Translations under genes and position numbers: made by a program
Notes under the pieces: generated by a model
What the model was told of the DNA's origin: nothing
The model's input: only the letters and a program-made list of their open reading frames with translations
Databases searched by the model: none
Assembly: GCF_018882085.1 (NCBI RefSeq)
Contig: NZ_JACVPB010000005.1
Coordinates: 62,001-126,000, forward strand
Reading direction: 5' to 3'
DNA length: 64,000 nucleotides
DNA from: Polynucleobacter sp. AP-Reno-20A-A9
Lineage (GTDB): Bacteria > Pseudomonadota > Gammaproteobacteria > Burkholderiales > Burkholderiaceae
In this document: positions 47,434 through 56,653 of the stretch, in pieces
Numbering within the stretch: the first letter of the stretch is position 1
How the letters are laid out: each line of letters begins with the position of its first letter

Positions 47434-48292
47434 TATTTGGTCTACTTTCTGGAAGGTTGGTGGATGGGTTGTTACTTGGCAGAGAATCTGCAGAATTGAG
47501 GGTGCGATTAACAGGGCGCTTTGCAGAGGGCTTCAACACATCCAGTAGCGCTTTAGCACGATTGGAGTACTGACGCTGATTCAACGTTGCATTTTTCGCA
47601 GCATCTTCATACGCTTGGGCACCGAGGCGAATATAGATCTCACCCAAATTGGCTGAGGCAATGGCATAGGTGGGACGCAGCTTTAAAGCTAGCTCTAAAT
47701 AATCTCTTGCTTCAATCCACTGGCCTTGATTGGCGGCAATCGCTGCAAGGTTGTTGTAAGGCTCGGGCAATTCAGGAAACTGCTGGGTAATTTCAATCAA
47801 AGTCTTTTTAGCTTGGTCAAATTGGCGCATCTCAATTTGTAAACGCGCTTTTACAAAACGTAATTGCACATTACGTGGAGTTTTCTTGAGATCCACATTG
47901 ATTTGAGTAACTGCGTCTTGATATTTGCGTGCCTTGATGAGTTTTTCCACATCGGATGGCACTGCATTTTTAGTGATGGGGTCCGGCTCAATAATGAGGA
48001 AGGACAGGAATGGCACACCCACGGTCTCAGATAGCTCTGGGTTTAGTGGGTCATAACCCATATCAGCCGATAGTCTAGGTGGATCGGTTGGGCTGTAACC
48101 ACCTAAATAGGGTTGTGGAGCTGATTGGCCTGACTTCATTTCCTGGGCATTTAATGCCGCAATTTCAGCATCTGCACGCTGCTGGGCAGGCGTGCTGCAG
48201 CCTGTCATCAGCACCAGGGATGCCAAAGTAGCAAAAGCTGGGGCTAAGACCTTATTTAAGGTAGGGCGTGGCGCTGGGACGTTGTGGGACAT
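47405..48292 (-). CDS. TPR-repeat lipoprotein
   Basis: A 295-residue protein with signal sequence and lipobox LMTGC, Cys32 being the lipidated residue, and TPR-like helices at about residues 125-235 (for example [20 protein letters not shown]). The C-terminus is Ser/Asn/Pro-rich and low in complexity. The ATG at 48292 is preferred over one nine codons upstream. TPR lipoproteins often scaffold envelope complexes; its partner is unknown. Its 3' end overlaps ppiB. Confidence 0.82.
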   Translation of the reverse strand: MSHNVPAPRPTLNKVLAPAFATLASLVLMTGCSTPAQQRADAEIAALNAQEMKSGQSAPQPYLGGYSPTDPPRLSADMGYDPLNPELSETVGVPFLSFLIIEPDPITKNAVPSDVEKLIKARKYQDAVTQINVDLKKTPRNVQLRFVKARLQIEMRQFDQAKKTLIEITQQFPELPEPYNNLAAIAANQGQWIEARDYLELALKLRPTYAIASANLGEIYIRLGAQAYEDAAKNATLNQRQYSNRAKALLDVLKPSAKRPVNRTLNSADSLPSNNPSTNLPESRPNNGESTLKNQ

Positions 48293-48379
48293 AGAGGAAG
48301 GGGTGTGAAACGGGCTCATTCGATATACTCAGCGCTCAGTCTAACAAATTGGCGCTACTTGCCCCACCTTTATAGCCCT

Positions 48380-49801
48380 ATGCTGCAAATCTATAACACC
48401 CTTAGCCGTTCCAAGCAGGTCTTTAAGCCCATAGTGCCGGGCAAGGTCAAGATGTACGTCTGCGGAATGACGGTTTACGATTTTTGCCATATTGGCCATG
48501 CTAGGGTCATGATCGTCTTTGATATGGTCGTTCGCTGGCTCAGGGCTAGTGGCTATGAAGTGCTGTATGTACGGAATATCACCGATATTGATGACAAGAT
48601 CATCAACCGCGCCATTGAGAATGGTGAGCCAATTTCTGCATTAACCAATCGCTTTATTGATGCGATGCATGCCGACTCCGATGAGCTCGGTTTAATGCAC
48701 CCCGATCAAGAGCCGCGCGCTACTGATTTCATCCAACAAATGCAGGGCATGATTGGCAAGCTTATTGAAAAAGAATTGGCTTATCAAGCGAATGATGGTG
48801 ACGTCAACTTTGCGGTGCGCTTATTGCCACGTTATGGCCAGTTATCCGGCAAGACTTTAGATGAGCTCAATGCTGGCGAGCGCGTTGCAATAGGCGATGG
48901 CAAACGCGATCCACTTGATTTTGTTTTATGGAAGAGCGCTAAACCTGAAGAGCCTGCTGATACTCGCTGGAAATCACCATGGGGTGAAGGTCGTCCAGGT
49001 TGGCATATTGAATGTTCTGCAATGTCCTGTGATTTATTAGGCGAGCACTTTGACATACATGGCGGTGGCGCCGACTTGCAGTTTCCGCATCACGAAAACG
49101 AAATTGCCCAAAGTGAAGGTGCTTTATATGGCAAGGATCGCAAAGAGGATGATGCCCCCTTTGTGAATTACTGGATGCATAACGGCCATATTCGTGTGAA
49201 CGAAGAGAAGATGTCCAAGTCATTGGGTAACTTCTTTTTAATACGGGATGTCTTAAAAAGCTTTGATCCAGAAGTACTGCGTTTCTTTATGTTGAAGGCG
49301 CATTACCGTAGTCCGATTAATTACAGCGATGCCCAGCTTGAAGAGGCTCGTTCTGGCTTGGGTCGTCTATATACCGCCTTAGCTCAGGCTCCTAAAACGC
49401 AAGCAATCAAGTTAGATCCGAATAACCCATGGGCTAAACGCTTCGCGGATGCCATGAATGATGATTTCAATACGCCCGAAGCAATTGCAGTCTTGTTTGA
49501 CTTAGCTAGCGAAGTCAATCGTACGCAGGGTGACGAAAAGCAATTGCTCGCAAATACATTGAAGGCTCTTGGAGCTTCTTTGAATTTCTTGCAACGCGAT
49601 CCAACTGCATTTTTGCAGGCGGGATCTAAGGGCCACGATGGCTTAAGTCCCGAGCAAATTGAAGAACAGATTGCGGCACGTATTGCTGCTAAACAGGCAA
49701 AAGATTTTGCTAAAGCAGACTTGATTCGCAAGACATTGCTAGAACAAGGTATTGTTTTGGAAGATAAACCCGGCGGCTTAACAGAATGGCGTAGGGCTTA
49801 A
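48380..49801 (+). CDS. cysS: cysteinyl-tRNA synthetase
   Basis: A 473-residue class I synthetase with zinc ligands beginning at [14 protein letters not shown] motif [20 protein letters not shown] and the KMSKSLGNF loop. The frame is open upstream to 48284, but the ATG at 48380 gives the normal N-terminus. It is divergent from the TPR lipoprotein gene and overlaps the glycosylase gene by one base (TAATG). Confidence 0.95.
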   Translation: MLQIYNTLSRSKQVFKPIVPGKVKMYVCGMTVYDFCHIGHARVMIVFDMVVRWLRASGYEVLYVRNITDIDDKIINRAIENGEPISALTNRFIDAMHADSDELGLMHPDQEPRATDFIQQMQGMIGKLIEKELAYQANDGDVNFAVRLLPRYGQLSGKTLDELNAGERVAIGDGKRDPLDFVLWKSAKPEEPADTRWKSPWGEGRPGWHIECSAMSCDLLGEHFDIHGGGADLQFPHHENEIAQSEGALYGKDRKEDDAPFVNYWMHNGHIRVNEEKMSKSLGNFFLIRDVLKSFDPEVLRFFMLKAHYRSPINYSDAQLEEARSGLGRLYTALAQAPKTQAIKLDPNNPWAKRFADAMNDDFNTPEAIAVLFDLASEVNRTQGDEKQLLANTLKALGASLNFLQRDPTAFLQAGSKGHDGLSPEQIEEQIAARIAAKQAKDFAKADLIRKTLLEQGIVLEDKPGGLTEWRRA

Positions 49802-50469
49802 TGACCGTAGTTAATGCTAAACCAGCATCAGATTCAATCTTGCAAGAAATCGCCCCTGAATATTGGGAGCAGGCTTGTAAAGAATTAATGAAGCACGACC
49901 GTATTTTGAAAAAACTGATTCCTAAAATTGGATCTGGATTTTTAGTGACACGCGGTGACTCATTTAATACTTTGGCAAGAGCGATTGTTGGGCAGCAGAT
50001 TTCAGTAGCTGCCGCTCAAACTGTCTGGAATAGAGTAGTTGTCGCTAGTAAAAAGAAAGTAACCCCTAAAAACATCCTAGCGCTCTCCATAGAGGAATTG
50101 CGCGCCGCTGGATTATCTGGCCGCAAGGTGGAGTACATCCGCGATTTAGCTGATCACTTCGATTCTGGGCGCCTCCATGCCAATCAGTGGAAAGACATGG
50201 ATGATGAGAGCGTAATTAAAGAATTGAGCGCCATTCGGGGAATTGGCCGCTGGACCGCTGAAATGTTCCTCATTTTTAATATGGTTCGTCCTAATATCCT
50301 CCCCCTAGACGATGTTGGTCTAATTAAGGCTATTTCCCTCAATTACTTCAGTGGTGAGCCTGTCAGCCGCCATGAGGCTAGGGAGGTGGCGGCTAATTGG
50401 GCCCCGTGGCGTACGGTTGCCACTTGGTATATGTGGAGAAGTATCGACCCCGCCCCAGTTGAATATTAA
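49801..50469 (+). CDS. AlkA-like DNA-3-methyladenine glycosylase
   Basis: A 222-residue helix-hairpin-helix DNA glycosylase that removes alkylated bases. The HhH motif is LSAIRGIGRWTAEMFLIF near residues 141-158 and the catalytic Asp lies in LPLDDVGL. It lacks the N-terminal domain of E. coli AlkA and has the short form common in many bacteria. Its ATG shares a base with the cysS stop codon. Confidence 0.88.
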   Translation: MTVVNAKPASDSILQEIAPEYWEQACKELMKHDRILKKLIPKIGSGFLVTRGDSFNTLARAIVGQQISVAAAQTVWNRVVVASKKKVTPKNILALSIEELRAAGLSGRKVEYIRDLADHFDSGRLHANQWKDMDDESVIKELSAIRGIGRWTAEMFLIFNMVRPNILPLDDVGLIKAISLNYFSGEPVSRHEAREVAANWAPWRTVATWYMWRSIDPAPVEY

Positions 50470-50478
50470 AATCAGACT

Positions 50479-51450
50479 ATGAAAACGACTTTCCTGGATT
50501 TTGAGCAGCAAATCGCCGAATTAGAGTCAAAGATTGAAGAGCTGCGTTTTGTGCAAGATGAGTCATCGGTAGACATTTCCGATGAGATTAAAACGCTTGC
50601 TGAAAAAAGCCAGCAATTAACAAAAGATGTGTATGCCAATCTCACTCCTTGGCAGGTCTCACAAGTAGCGCGTCATCCGCAGCGCCCTTACACGCTAGAT
50701 TATGTTGGCGCCTTATTTACCGACTTTCATGAGTTGCATGGTGATCGTACTTTTGCAGATGATCAATCGATCATCGCTGGATTAGCCCGTTTTGAAAATC
50801 AACCCTGCATGGTGATTGGTCATCAAAAGGGTCGCGACACCAAAGAGCGCGCTCTCCGAAACTTTGGTATGAGCCGTCCAGAAGGTTATCGTAAAGCGAT
50901 GCGCCTGATGCGCCTTGCAGAAAAGTTTGGTATTCCAGTCTTTACCTTTGTGGATACCCCAGGCGCATTCCCAGGGATTGATGCGGAAGAGCGCAATCAG
51001 TCTGAAGCGATTGGCCGCAATTTGTATGTGCAAGCAGAGCTAGAAGTTCCAATCATCGCCACGATTATTGGTGAAGGCGGCTCTGGTGGTGCGCTAGCAA
51101 TTGCCATGGGAGACGTAGTCTTAATGTTGCAGAACTCTACCTACTCGGTGATTTCGCCTGAAGGCTGTGCATCCATTCTGTGGAAGACGGCCGATAAGGC
51201 TCCTGAGGCGGCTGAGCAGTTGGGTCTAACGGCTCAACGCCTAAAGGCCTTGGGTCTGATTGATAAGATCGTTGCCGAGCCTATTGGTGGTGCGCATCGC
51301 GATTACGACAATATGATGAGTAATATGCGCAAAGCACTTACTGAATCTTTAAAGACTTTTGATGGCATTAAAGTAGATGCATTGCTTGAACGTCGTCATG
51401 AGCGCTTAATGAGCTATGGCAAGTTCAAGGAAATCACAGCTAAGTCCTAA
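50479..51450 (+). CDS. accA: acetyl-CoA carboxylase carboxyltransferase subunit alpha
   Basis: A 323-residue AccA which, with AccD, transfers the carboxyl group to acetyl-CoA in fatty-acid synthesis. The N-terminal helical segment ([16 protein letters not shown]) and the crotonase-like core with [25 protein letters not shown] and [15 protein letters not shown] are typical. The tilS gene begins within its last 35 bases. Confidence 0.95.
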   Translation: MKTTFLDFEQQIAELESKIEELRFVQDESSVDISDEIKTLAEKSQQLTKDVYANLTPWQVSQVARHPQRPYTLDYVGALFTDFHELHGDRTFADDQSIIAGLARFENQPCMVIGHQKGRDTKERALRNFGMSRPEGYRKAMRLMRLAEKFGIPVFTFVDTPGAFPGIDAEERNQSEAIGRNLYVQAELEVPIIATIIGEGGSGGALAIAMGDVVLMLQNSTYSVISPEGCASILWKTADKAPEAAEQLGLTAQRLKALGLIDKIVAEPIGGAHRDYDNMMSNMRKALTESLKTFDGIKVDALLERRHERLMSYGKFKEITAKS

Positions 51451-52804
51451 GCCGGGAAAACGAATTGCGGTTGCCCTCAGTGGCGGCCTCGATTCGGTTG
51501 TGTTGCTTGATACGGTTTGTAAAGCACAAGCTAAAGCAACAACGCAAAACAAAACCAAAGACCAAACCAAAGACCAAACCAAAGACCAAATCTACGCATT
51601 TCACATTCATCATGGTTTACAAAAACCAGCGGATGATTGGCTGATCTTTTGCGAGAAGCTTGCAAAGCAATACAAGATCCATTTTGATTTTCGTCTTCTG
51701 CATCTAGACGACCAAAAAGAAAAAGGCAATATCGAAGCAAGGGCAAGAGCGGGGCGTTATGAAGCTCTCGCTGACCTCTGTGAAGAGTATGGCATTGAAG
51801 ACTTGCTGCTCGCGCACCACCAGAACGATCAAGCTGAAACGGTCCTGCTCCAGCTAATTAGGGGCTCTGGAGTAGCGGGCTTATCAGGTATGCCGAAAGC
51901 AAGGGGACTCACTACTAATCAAAGTCTCACTCTTTGGCGACCACTCTTAAATCAAAGTAGACATGAGTTAGAGGCTTATGCCAAAGAGCATAAGCTCAAA
52001 TGGATTGAAGACCCCAGTAATCAAGATCGCAAATATAGACGCAATGCGATTCGCAGAGACATCATTCCAAAATTAGAAAAGATTCAGCCGGAAGCATTGG
52101 CAAACATGGCGCGTAGCGCAGAACTTTTGGGAGAGGCGCAAACTCTACTCAATCGTCTGGCCAAGCAAGATGGGAAGAGCATTCTCAATAAAGATCAATT
52201 GAAAGTAGTGCCATTATTAGCTCTTGCTAAGGATGACTTGCCGGCAGCAAATAATGTCTTGCGCTATTGGTTGCAAACGCAACAGTTGGCGATGCCATCT
52301 CAAGAACGTCTTCAGGCATGGTGGCGTGATCTTGCAAAAGTCAAAACAGACGCCAAATTAGAGTGGCTGCATGACGATAGAAAAATCTACCTATGGCGTG
52401 GGGCACTGCAAGTATCGAATCCAAATGAAGGGCGTTGGGTTCTCAAATCATTGCCAGCGAATTCCAAGCAATTGGGGCTGCCAGCTGATTGGGTTAAAAA
52501 AGCCCAAGAAAATAATCAAATCACCCTCAGAGAGCGCCTAGGCTCCGAGAAGATTCAGATTAAGCCCGAGACACCCCGTAAAACCCTCAAAAACCTCTAC
52601 CAGGAGGCTGATATCCCGCCTTGGGAGCGTCAGGCACCCTTACTCTATATCGGTGATGAGTTAATCGCTGTAGCTGGGATTGGGCTTAGTTATCCGCATC
52701 TCACATCCATGGGAAGGCGAGTACTCCCGGAATGGGTGCAAAACCCTGTAAAATTAGCCCTTTTTAGACCTCCAAGGATTCATTTCCTTGTTACAGATAG
52801 TTAG
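51416..52804 (+). CDS. tilS: tRNA(Ile)-lysidine synthase TilS
   Basis: A 462-residue enzyme that converts C34 of tRNA-Ile(CAU) to lysidine. It has the PP-loop motif [13 protein letters not shown] near residues 20-32, [20 protein letters not shown], and C-terminal substrate-binding domains. The ATG at 51416 overlaps accA by 35 bp. A hydrophilic insertion with three TKDQ units lies between the first two beta-strands and is encoded by a perfect 12-bp tandem repeat. Confidence 0.92.
   Translation: MASSRKSQLSPKPGKRIAVALSGGLDSVVLLDTVCKAQAKATTQNKTKDQTKDQTKDQIYAFHIHHGLQKPADDWLIFCEKLAKQYKIHFDFRLLHLDDQKEKGNIEARARAGRYEALADLCEEYGIEDLLLAHHQNDQAETVLLQLIRGSGVAGLSGMPKARGLTTNQSLTLWRPLLNQSRHELEAYAKEHKLKWIEDPSNQDRKYRRNAIRRDIIPKLEKIQPEALANMARSAELLGEAQTLLNRLAKQDGKSILNKDQLKVVPLLALAKDDLPAANNVLRYWLQTQQLAMPSQERLQAWWRDLAKVKTDAKLEWLHDDRKIYLWRGALQVSNPNEGRWVLKSLPANSKQLGLPADWVKKAQENNQITLRERLGSEKIQIKPETPRKTLKNLYQEADIPPWERQAPLLYIGDELIAVAGIGLSYPHLTSMGRRVLPEWVQNPVKLALFRPPRIHFLVTDS
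51552..51587 (+). repeat. three perfect 12-bp tandem repeats in tilS
   Basis: The unit AAACCAAAGACC occurs three times (51552-51563, 51564-51575, 51576-51587). It keeps the frame and encodes repeated TKDQ residues in a surface insertion near residues 46-58. Confidence 0.93.
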
Positions 52805-52818
52805 ATAGACAGTTTTTT

Positions 52819-54069
52819 ATGGCTCTTATCGTTCATAAATATGGCGGCACCTCAATGGGCTCAACAGAGCGCATTGCCAATGTTGCCAAACGCGTAGCTA
52901 AATGGATGCGTGCTGGCCACCAGGTAGTGGTTGTGCCATCAGCTATGTCAGGCGAAACCAATCGCTTGCTAGGCCTTGCAAAAGAGATTAATCCGGACGC
53001 AAGCCCACGCGAGTTAGATCAAATTGCATCTACTGGTGAGCAAGTCAGTTCTGGCCTATTGGCTCTGGCACTCATGCGTGAAGGCGTTGATGCGGTGAGT
53101 TACGCTGGTTGGCAGGTAACAGTGCATACCGATTCTGCTTTTACTAAAGCACGCATCAAGAGTATTGAGGGCGACAAGATTCTCAAAGATCTGAATGCTG
53201 GCCGTGCAGTCGTTGTTACCGGTTTCCAGGGTGTTGATCCTAACGGCAATATCACCACACTAGGTCGCGGTGGCTCCGATACATCAGCAGTAGCAATGGC
53301 AGCAGCTTTAAAAGCGGATGAGTGTTTGATATACACAGACGTTGATGGTGTCTACACAACTGACCCACGTGTTTGTGAAGATGCGCGCCGCCTAGACAAG
53401 ATTACCTTTGAAGAGATGCTAGAAATGGCAAGCTTAGGTTCAAAGGTATTGCAGATTCGTTCAGTCGAGTTTGCAGGTAAGTACAAAGTTAAAACCCGTG
53501 TTCTGTCTTCATTGACAGACCCATTGATGCCTTTAGACATAGAAATGAAGTCGGGCACCTTGATTACATTTGAAGAGGACAGCACTATGGAAGCCGCAGT
53601 TATTTCCGGCATCGCCTTTGCGCGTGATGAAGCGAAGATTACCGTTCTTGGAGTTCCTGATCGTCCAGGTATCGCATATCAAATCCTTGGCCCGATTGCA
53701 GATGCCAATATTGATGTGGACATGATTATTCAGAACCAATCAGTGGAAGGTAAAACAGACTTTACGTTCACAGTGCCGCGTGCTGATTATCAAAAAGCAT
53801 TGGACTTACTAAAGAACACTGTACAAGCGCACATCGAGGCAAAAGAAATCTCTGGCGATCCAAAGGTATCTAAAGTTTCAGTAGTTGGCGTTGGCATGCG
53901 TTCCCATGTTGGCATTGCCAGCAAGATGTTCCGCACTTTGTCAGAAGAGGGCATCAATATCCTGATGATCTCTACCAGCGAAATCAAGATCTCAGTGGTG
54001 ATTGATGAGAAATACATGGAATTGGCTGTACGCGCCTTGCACAAGGCGTTTGAGCTAGATCAGAAGTAA
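52819..54069 (+). CDS. lysC: aspartate kinase
   Basis: A 416-residue monofunctional aspartokinase that starts the aspartate pathway to lysine, threonine and methionine. The kinase domain begins with VHKYGGTSMGS and includes RGGSDTSAVAMAAAL; two C-terminal ACT domains (ITVLGVPDRPGIAYQI and VSVVGVGMRSHVGIA) provide feedback control. dapA, the next pathway step but one, is also in the window. The gene ends 72 bases before tRNA-Ser. Confidence 0.95.
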   Translation: MALIVHKYGGTSMGSTERIANVAKRVAKWMRAGHQVVVVPSAMSGETNRLLGLAKEINPDASPRELDQIASTGEQVSSGLLALALMREGVDAVSYAGWQVTVHTDSAFTKARIKSIEGDKILKDLNAGRAVVVTGFQGVDPNGNITTLGRGGSDTSAVAMAAALKADECLIYTDVDGVYTTDPRVCEDARRLDKITFEEMLEMASLGSKVLQIRSVEFAGKYKVKTRVLSSLTDPLMPLDIEMKSGTLITFEEDSTMEAAVISGIAFARDEAKITVLGVPDRPGIAYQILGPIADANIDVDMIIQNQSVEGKTDFTFTVPRADYQKALDLLKNTVQAHIEAKEISGDPKVSKVSVVGVGMRSHVGIASKMFRTLSEEGINILMISTSEIKISVVIDEKYMELAVRALHKAFELDQK

Positions 54070-54141
54070 GTAAAAAGCGTAATAAACCCCTCAGGAGCGG
54101 TTATCCGTTAAACTGTGGGGCGTTGTAATAGTATGAAGTAC

Positions 54142-54236
54142 GGAGACGTGGCCGAGCTGGTCGAAGGCACTCCCCTGCTAAGGGAGCATCGGGGCTAAAA
54201 CTCTGATCGGAGGTTCGAATCCTCTCGTCTCCGCCA
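54142..54236 (+). tRNA. tRNA-Ser(GCT), host site of the genomic island
   Basis: A 95-nt class II tRNA: acceptor GGAGACG/CGTCTCC, anticodon stem CTCCC/GGGAG, loop CTGCTAA giving anticodon GCT, a long variable arm (CATCGGGGCTAAAACTCTGATC region), T arm GGAGGTTCGAATCC and encoded CCA. Its last 16 bases are repeated at 60904-60919. Confidence 0.95.
54221..54236 (+). repeat. attL: 3' end of tRNA-Ser
   Basis: CCTCTCGTCTCCGCCA, the T-stem/acceptor end of the tRNA, matches 60904-60919 exactly. Tyrosine integrases commonly recombine at tRNA 3' ends and restore the tRNA. Confidence 0.85.
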
Positions 54237-54263
54237 AATACTCTGTATTTTGGCAATGAAATC

Positions 54264-54302
54264 AAAGGGTTACAGGTTTGGTTATCTGTATACCCCTTTT
54301 TC
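54264..54302 (+). terminator. terminator-like hairpin after tRNA-Ser
   Basis: AAAGGG-T-TACAG, 10-base loop, CTGTA-TA-CCCCTTTTT: an imperfect 11-bp stem ending in a T tract, 28 bases after the tRNA. The rest of the gap to 54515 is AT-rich and shows no gene. Confidence 0.55.
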
Positions 54303-54515
54303 AACCCTCACTTCATCATTCCATAGACTCCATTTTTCCCTAGAAACTAGGGGTGGGGGAAGGAAAACCTACAGATTTAAATATAGATATAAGGGTGCTT
54401 CTGACGCCGACCTAACTTTTCAAATTTAAGTTTTTTATGAGTCAACTCGTTCATTTTCATCAGCGTTATTAGGGTAAGAGGATGAATAACCTCTGTACAT
54501 AAATGGGAGGTCAAA

Positions 54516-54848
54516 ATGAAAAAGATACTCGTTTCCCTAGTAACTGCATTAACTCTAGTAGGTGTTGCCTCTTCAGCAAATGCTCATGGCTGGAGAGGGG
54601 GTTATGGTGGCTACGGTGGTGGTTGGCATGGAGGTGGATGGGCACCATTTGCGGTGGGTGCTGTAGCAGGTGCGGTAGTAGCTAATGCTTATTACAGACC
54701 AGCCCCTGTTTACTATGGCCCAGCATATTACCCCCCACAAAACTACTACTATCCACAACAACATGCTGCAGCCTATTGTCCTGAAAATGGCTTGTACTAT
54801 CCTCAAACTCAAGCCTGTCCTAGTGGATGGCAAAGAGTGGTCAACTAA
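54516..54848 (+). CDS. secreted Gly/Tyr-rich protein
   Basis: A 110-residue protein with a signal peptide (MKKILVSLVTALTLVG, cleavage near ANAHG at residue 23). The mature N-terminal half is rich in Gly, Trp and Tyr (repeated GGYGG/GGW units), then a hydrophobic Gly/Ala zipper-like segment (VGAVAGAVVANAYY), a Tyr/Pro-rich stretch and a C-terminal pair of cysteines in AYCPENGLYYPQTQACPSGW. A GGGAGG Shine-Dalgarno precedes the ATG. It is probably a periplasmic or surface protein of the type seen widely in betaproteobacteria; no function can be assigned. Confidence 0.75.
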   Translation: MKKILVSLVTALTLVGVASSANAHGWRGGYGGYGGGWHGGGWAPFAVGAVAGAVVANAYYRPAPVYYGPAYYPPQNYYYPQQHAAAYCPENGLYYPQTQACPSGWQRVVN

Positions 54849-54874
54849 GCAACTTTACTCAAATAAAAGCATTG

Positions 54875-54898
54875 AACCACCTACGGGTGGTTTTTTAT
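54875..54898 (+). terminator. terminator after the Gly/Tyr-rich gene
   Basis: AACCACC (54875-54881), tetraloop TACG, GGTGGTT (54886-54892), followed by TTTTATT. A compact 7-bp stem with T tract. Confidence 0.85.
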
Positions 54899-54927
54899 TG
54901 CCTGACCTTCTTGTTATTATTATTTGT

Positions 54928-55110
54928 ATGTTAGATATTGAATTCTTTGCAAGAGTAAATCCTCAAAGACTTACCTCTTTTGACGAGGACCTCAAGACAT
55001 GGAGAAAAGAGTTTCAAGACGATGAGAAGCGAAATGCCCTAAAAAGGGTGGGGCACCTAAAAGCCGAACCATTAGAAACAACCTATGAAAGATTTCCTGA
55101 AGAAAGCTAA
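54928..55110 (+). CDS. small hypothetical protein, 60 residues
   Basis: A 60-residue charged frame starting at ATG 54928 (MLDIEFFARVNPQRL) with many Glu, Lys and Arg. The frame is open back to 54685, but that part is antisense-like to nothing useful and runs through the Gly/Tyr-rich gene and its terminator, so the later ATG is chosen. No good Shine-Dalgarno is visible. It overlaps the next small frame by 26 bp. I do not recognise it. Confidence 0.4.
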   Translation: MLDIEFFARVNPQRLTSFDEDLKTWRKEFQDDEKRNALKRVGHLKAEPLETTYERFPEES

Positions 55111-55255
55111 GCCCACCCTTGAGAGCCTTTTGAGGGAAAGTCAGGTTATTACAGGAAAAGACTTGATTAAGCGTAAAGAGGACAAGGATAAGGAATTGGC
55201 TTTATTCCAAGAAGCCCTTGAGTTTGAGGAGCGACACAGAAAGCCTAAGTCTTAG
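55085..55255 (+). CDS. small hypothetical protein, 56 residues
   Basis: A 56-residue frame ([16 protein letters not shown] start) rich in Lys and Glu, predicted helical. It overlaps the preceding small frame by 26 bp and its stop overlaps that of the convergent XRE gene by 4 bp. The tight packing resembles a two-gene unit, but no known family is recognised and coding is not certain. Confidence 0.4.
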   Translation: MKDFLKKAKPTLESLLRESQVITGKDLIKRKEDKDKELALFQEALEFEERHRKPKS

Positions 55256-55482
55256 AATTTATCGACCAGTCTCTTTAGCCATTTACTTGGCTCAAGGTCT
55301 AATGCCTCGCAGTAAGAAGTAAACTCAATTACATCTATATTGCGCTCTCCAGATTCAACTTTTGAGATGTAGCTCTGGGGCTTCTTTAGTTTCTTGGCTA
55401 GGTCAACTTGATGCATCTTGGCCTGTAATCGAGCATTTTTAAGCTCAGACCTAAGAAGTTCGTATTTTTGACGTTCCAGCAT
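55252..55482 (-). CDS. XRE-family helix-turn-helix regulator
   Basis: A 76-residue single-domain Cro/CI-type regulator: [27 protein letters not shown] is the helix-turn-helix with the usual [11 protein letters not shown] recognition helix. It resembles small phage- or island-borne repressors. It is convergent with the two small frames and divergent from the Cys-rich secreted gene, 78 bases away, which it might control. Confidence 0.85.
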   Translation of the reverse strand: MLERQKYELLRSELKNARLQAKMHQVDLAKKLKKPQSYISKVESGERNIDVIEFTSYCEALDLEPSKWLKRLVDKF

Positions 55483-55560
55483 CGTTTGATGCTAAGAGCT
55501 ATCACTAAATATCCCATATTAGGATATAGAATATAGAGATTAGAACCATCGGGGTGAGCA

Positions 55561-55860
55561 ATGAAGTGTCTACTGGCATTTACAGCTTTAGTTTTAGCAT
55601 CTATTTCTTTAGTGTATGGACAGTGGGGGCAACCTCAGTGCGGCACCTCATTTACCCCTCCGTGTATTCAGCAAGTTAGACCTGCTGTACCACCACCAGG
55701 TCCTCCTAGAGCAGACCCTTATCAAAATAGGCCAGATTATCCCCAGCAATTGAATGGAGGTGGTTTTTCACAAACTCGGCAAACGGACTGGAATTGTGTC
55801 GCAAGGTGTACTGCTCAGGGTGGTGGCGGGAATCAATGCAACCAAATTTGTTCGCAATAG
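55561..55860 (+). CDS. small secreted cysteine-containing protein
   Basis: A 99-residue protein with a signal peptide (MKCLLAFTALVLASISLVYG, cleavage near residue 20). The mature part has CGTSFTPPC, a Pro-rich middle, and four cysteines near the C-terminus in CVARCTAQGG and CNQIC, separated by a Gly run, suggesting disulfides in the periplasm. It is followed after 19 bases by the LytM gene. No family recognised. Confidence 0.65.
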   Translation: MKCLLAFTALVLASISLVYGQWGQPQCGTSFTPPCIQQVRPAVPPPGPPRADPYQNRPDYPQQLNGGGFSQTRQTDWNCVARCTAQGGGGNQCNQICSQ

Positions 55861-55879
55861 AAACTTTGAAATTTAATAA

Positions 55880-56653
55880 ATGAGAATTGCAGTTGCTTTT
55901 ATCTTCACGTTTGTAAATGTTCTGGCTTTTGGCCAGAATGCACCTTCGACTTATGTGGTAAAGGAGGGGGATACGATTGCACGAATTGCTTTGGACCATG
56001 GAATTAGTCCAAAAGAATTTGCCACATGGAATTGTTTGCTAACAGGAAATCCACAATCTGTTAGCCAAATATACATTGGCCAAATATTGAGTTTGCAGCC
56101 TAAAAATAATTCTTGTAACCAAGTATCTTCTGGTGCTGCACCGACAAGCTCTCCACCAAACTTTATCTGGCCAGCAAAAGGGAAAGTTGTACAGAGCACG
56201 GTGGGAATTGGCAAAGGAATTGCTATTTTGGGTCAATATGGAGACCCAGTAGTAGCAGCAGCCGATGGTACAGTGGCATACGCTGGAGATGGCCTCAAAG
56301 GCTATGGCAATTTGGTGCTCATTAAACACGACAGTACTTATTTAACAGCCTATGCTAACAATAGTTCCTTGCAAGTAAGAACTAATGATTTTGTTTCCAA
56401 AGGACAAAAGATTGCAGAAGTAGGCGGTTCAGATATTAACAATCCACAATTGCATTTTGAAATCAGGGTCAATGGAAAACCAGTTGACCCAGAACCATAT
56501 CTTAAGGGCCTCATAGCTTCAACTCCTTCGGCACCCTCAGCGTCTTCAAACCCAACACCCTCTTTAGGTGATTACAAAAATAAATGTAAAGAACTAGGCT
56601 TTAAAGAGCAGACAGAGGCATTTGGAAAATGCGTACTACGACTTTCAAAATAG
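55880..56653 (+). CDS. NlpD-like LysM/LytM protein
   Basis: A 257-residue secreted protein: signal peptide (cleavage near LAFGQ), LysM domain with VVKEGDTIARIALDHGIS at about residues 26-43, and a LytM (M23) domain at about 95-210 with ADGTVAYAGDGLKGYGNLV. The catalytic zinc residues of active M23 enzymes are missing: HLHFE is QLHFE and YAH is YAN, as in the amidase activator NlpD. It may therefore regulate, not perform, peptidoglycan cleavage. A C-terminal extension carries CKELGF and FGKCVLRL, a motif also found in the next protein. Confidence 0.85.
   Translation: MRIAVAFIFTFVNVLAFGQNAPSTYVVKEGDTIARIALDHGISPKEFATWNCLLTGNPQSVSQIYIGQILSLQPKNNSCNQVSSGAAPTSSPPNFIWPAKGKVVQSTVGIGKGIAILGQYGDPVVAAADGTVAYAGDGLKGYGNLVLIKHDSTYLTAYANNSSLQVRTNDFVSKGQKIAEVGGSDINNPQLHFEIRVNGKPVDPEPYLKGLIASTPSAPSASSNPTPSLGDYKNKCKELGFKEQTEAFGKCVLRLSK

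Noticed and set aside
54101..54304. 67-codon minus-strand frame across tRNA-Ser
   Set aside because: It is the antisense of the tRNA; frames of this type are a known source of false gene calls.
54685..54927. Upstream extension of the 60-residue island frame to 54685
   Set aside because: The extension overlaps the Gly/Tyr-rich gene in another frame and crosses its terminator, so a shorter start at 54928 is more likely.
56210..56470. Active M23 endopeptidase
   Set aside because: The zinc ligands are replaced (QLHFE, YAN), so an NlpD-like activator role is more likely than catalysis.
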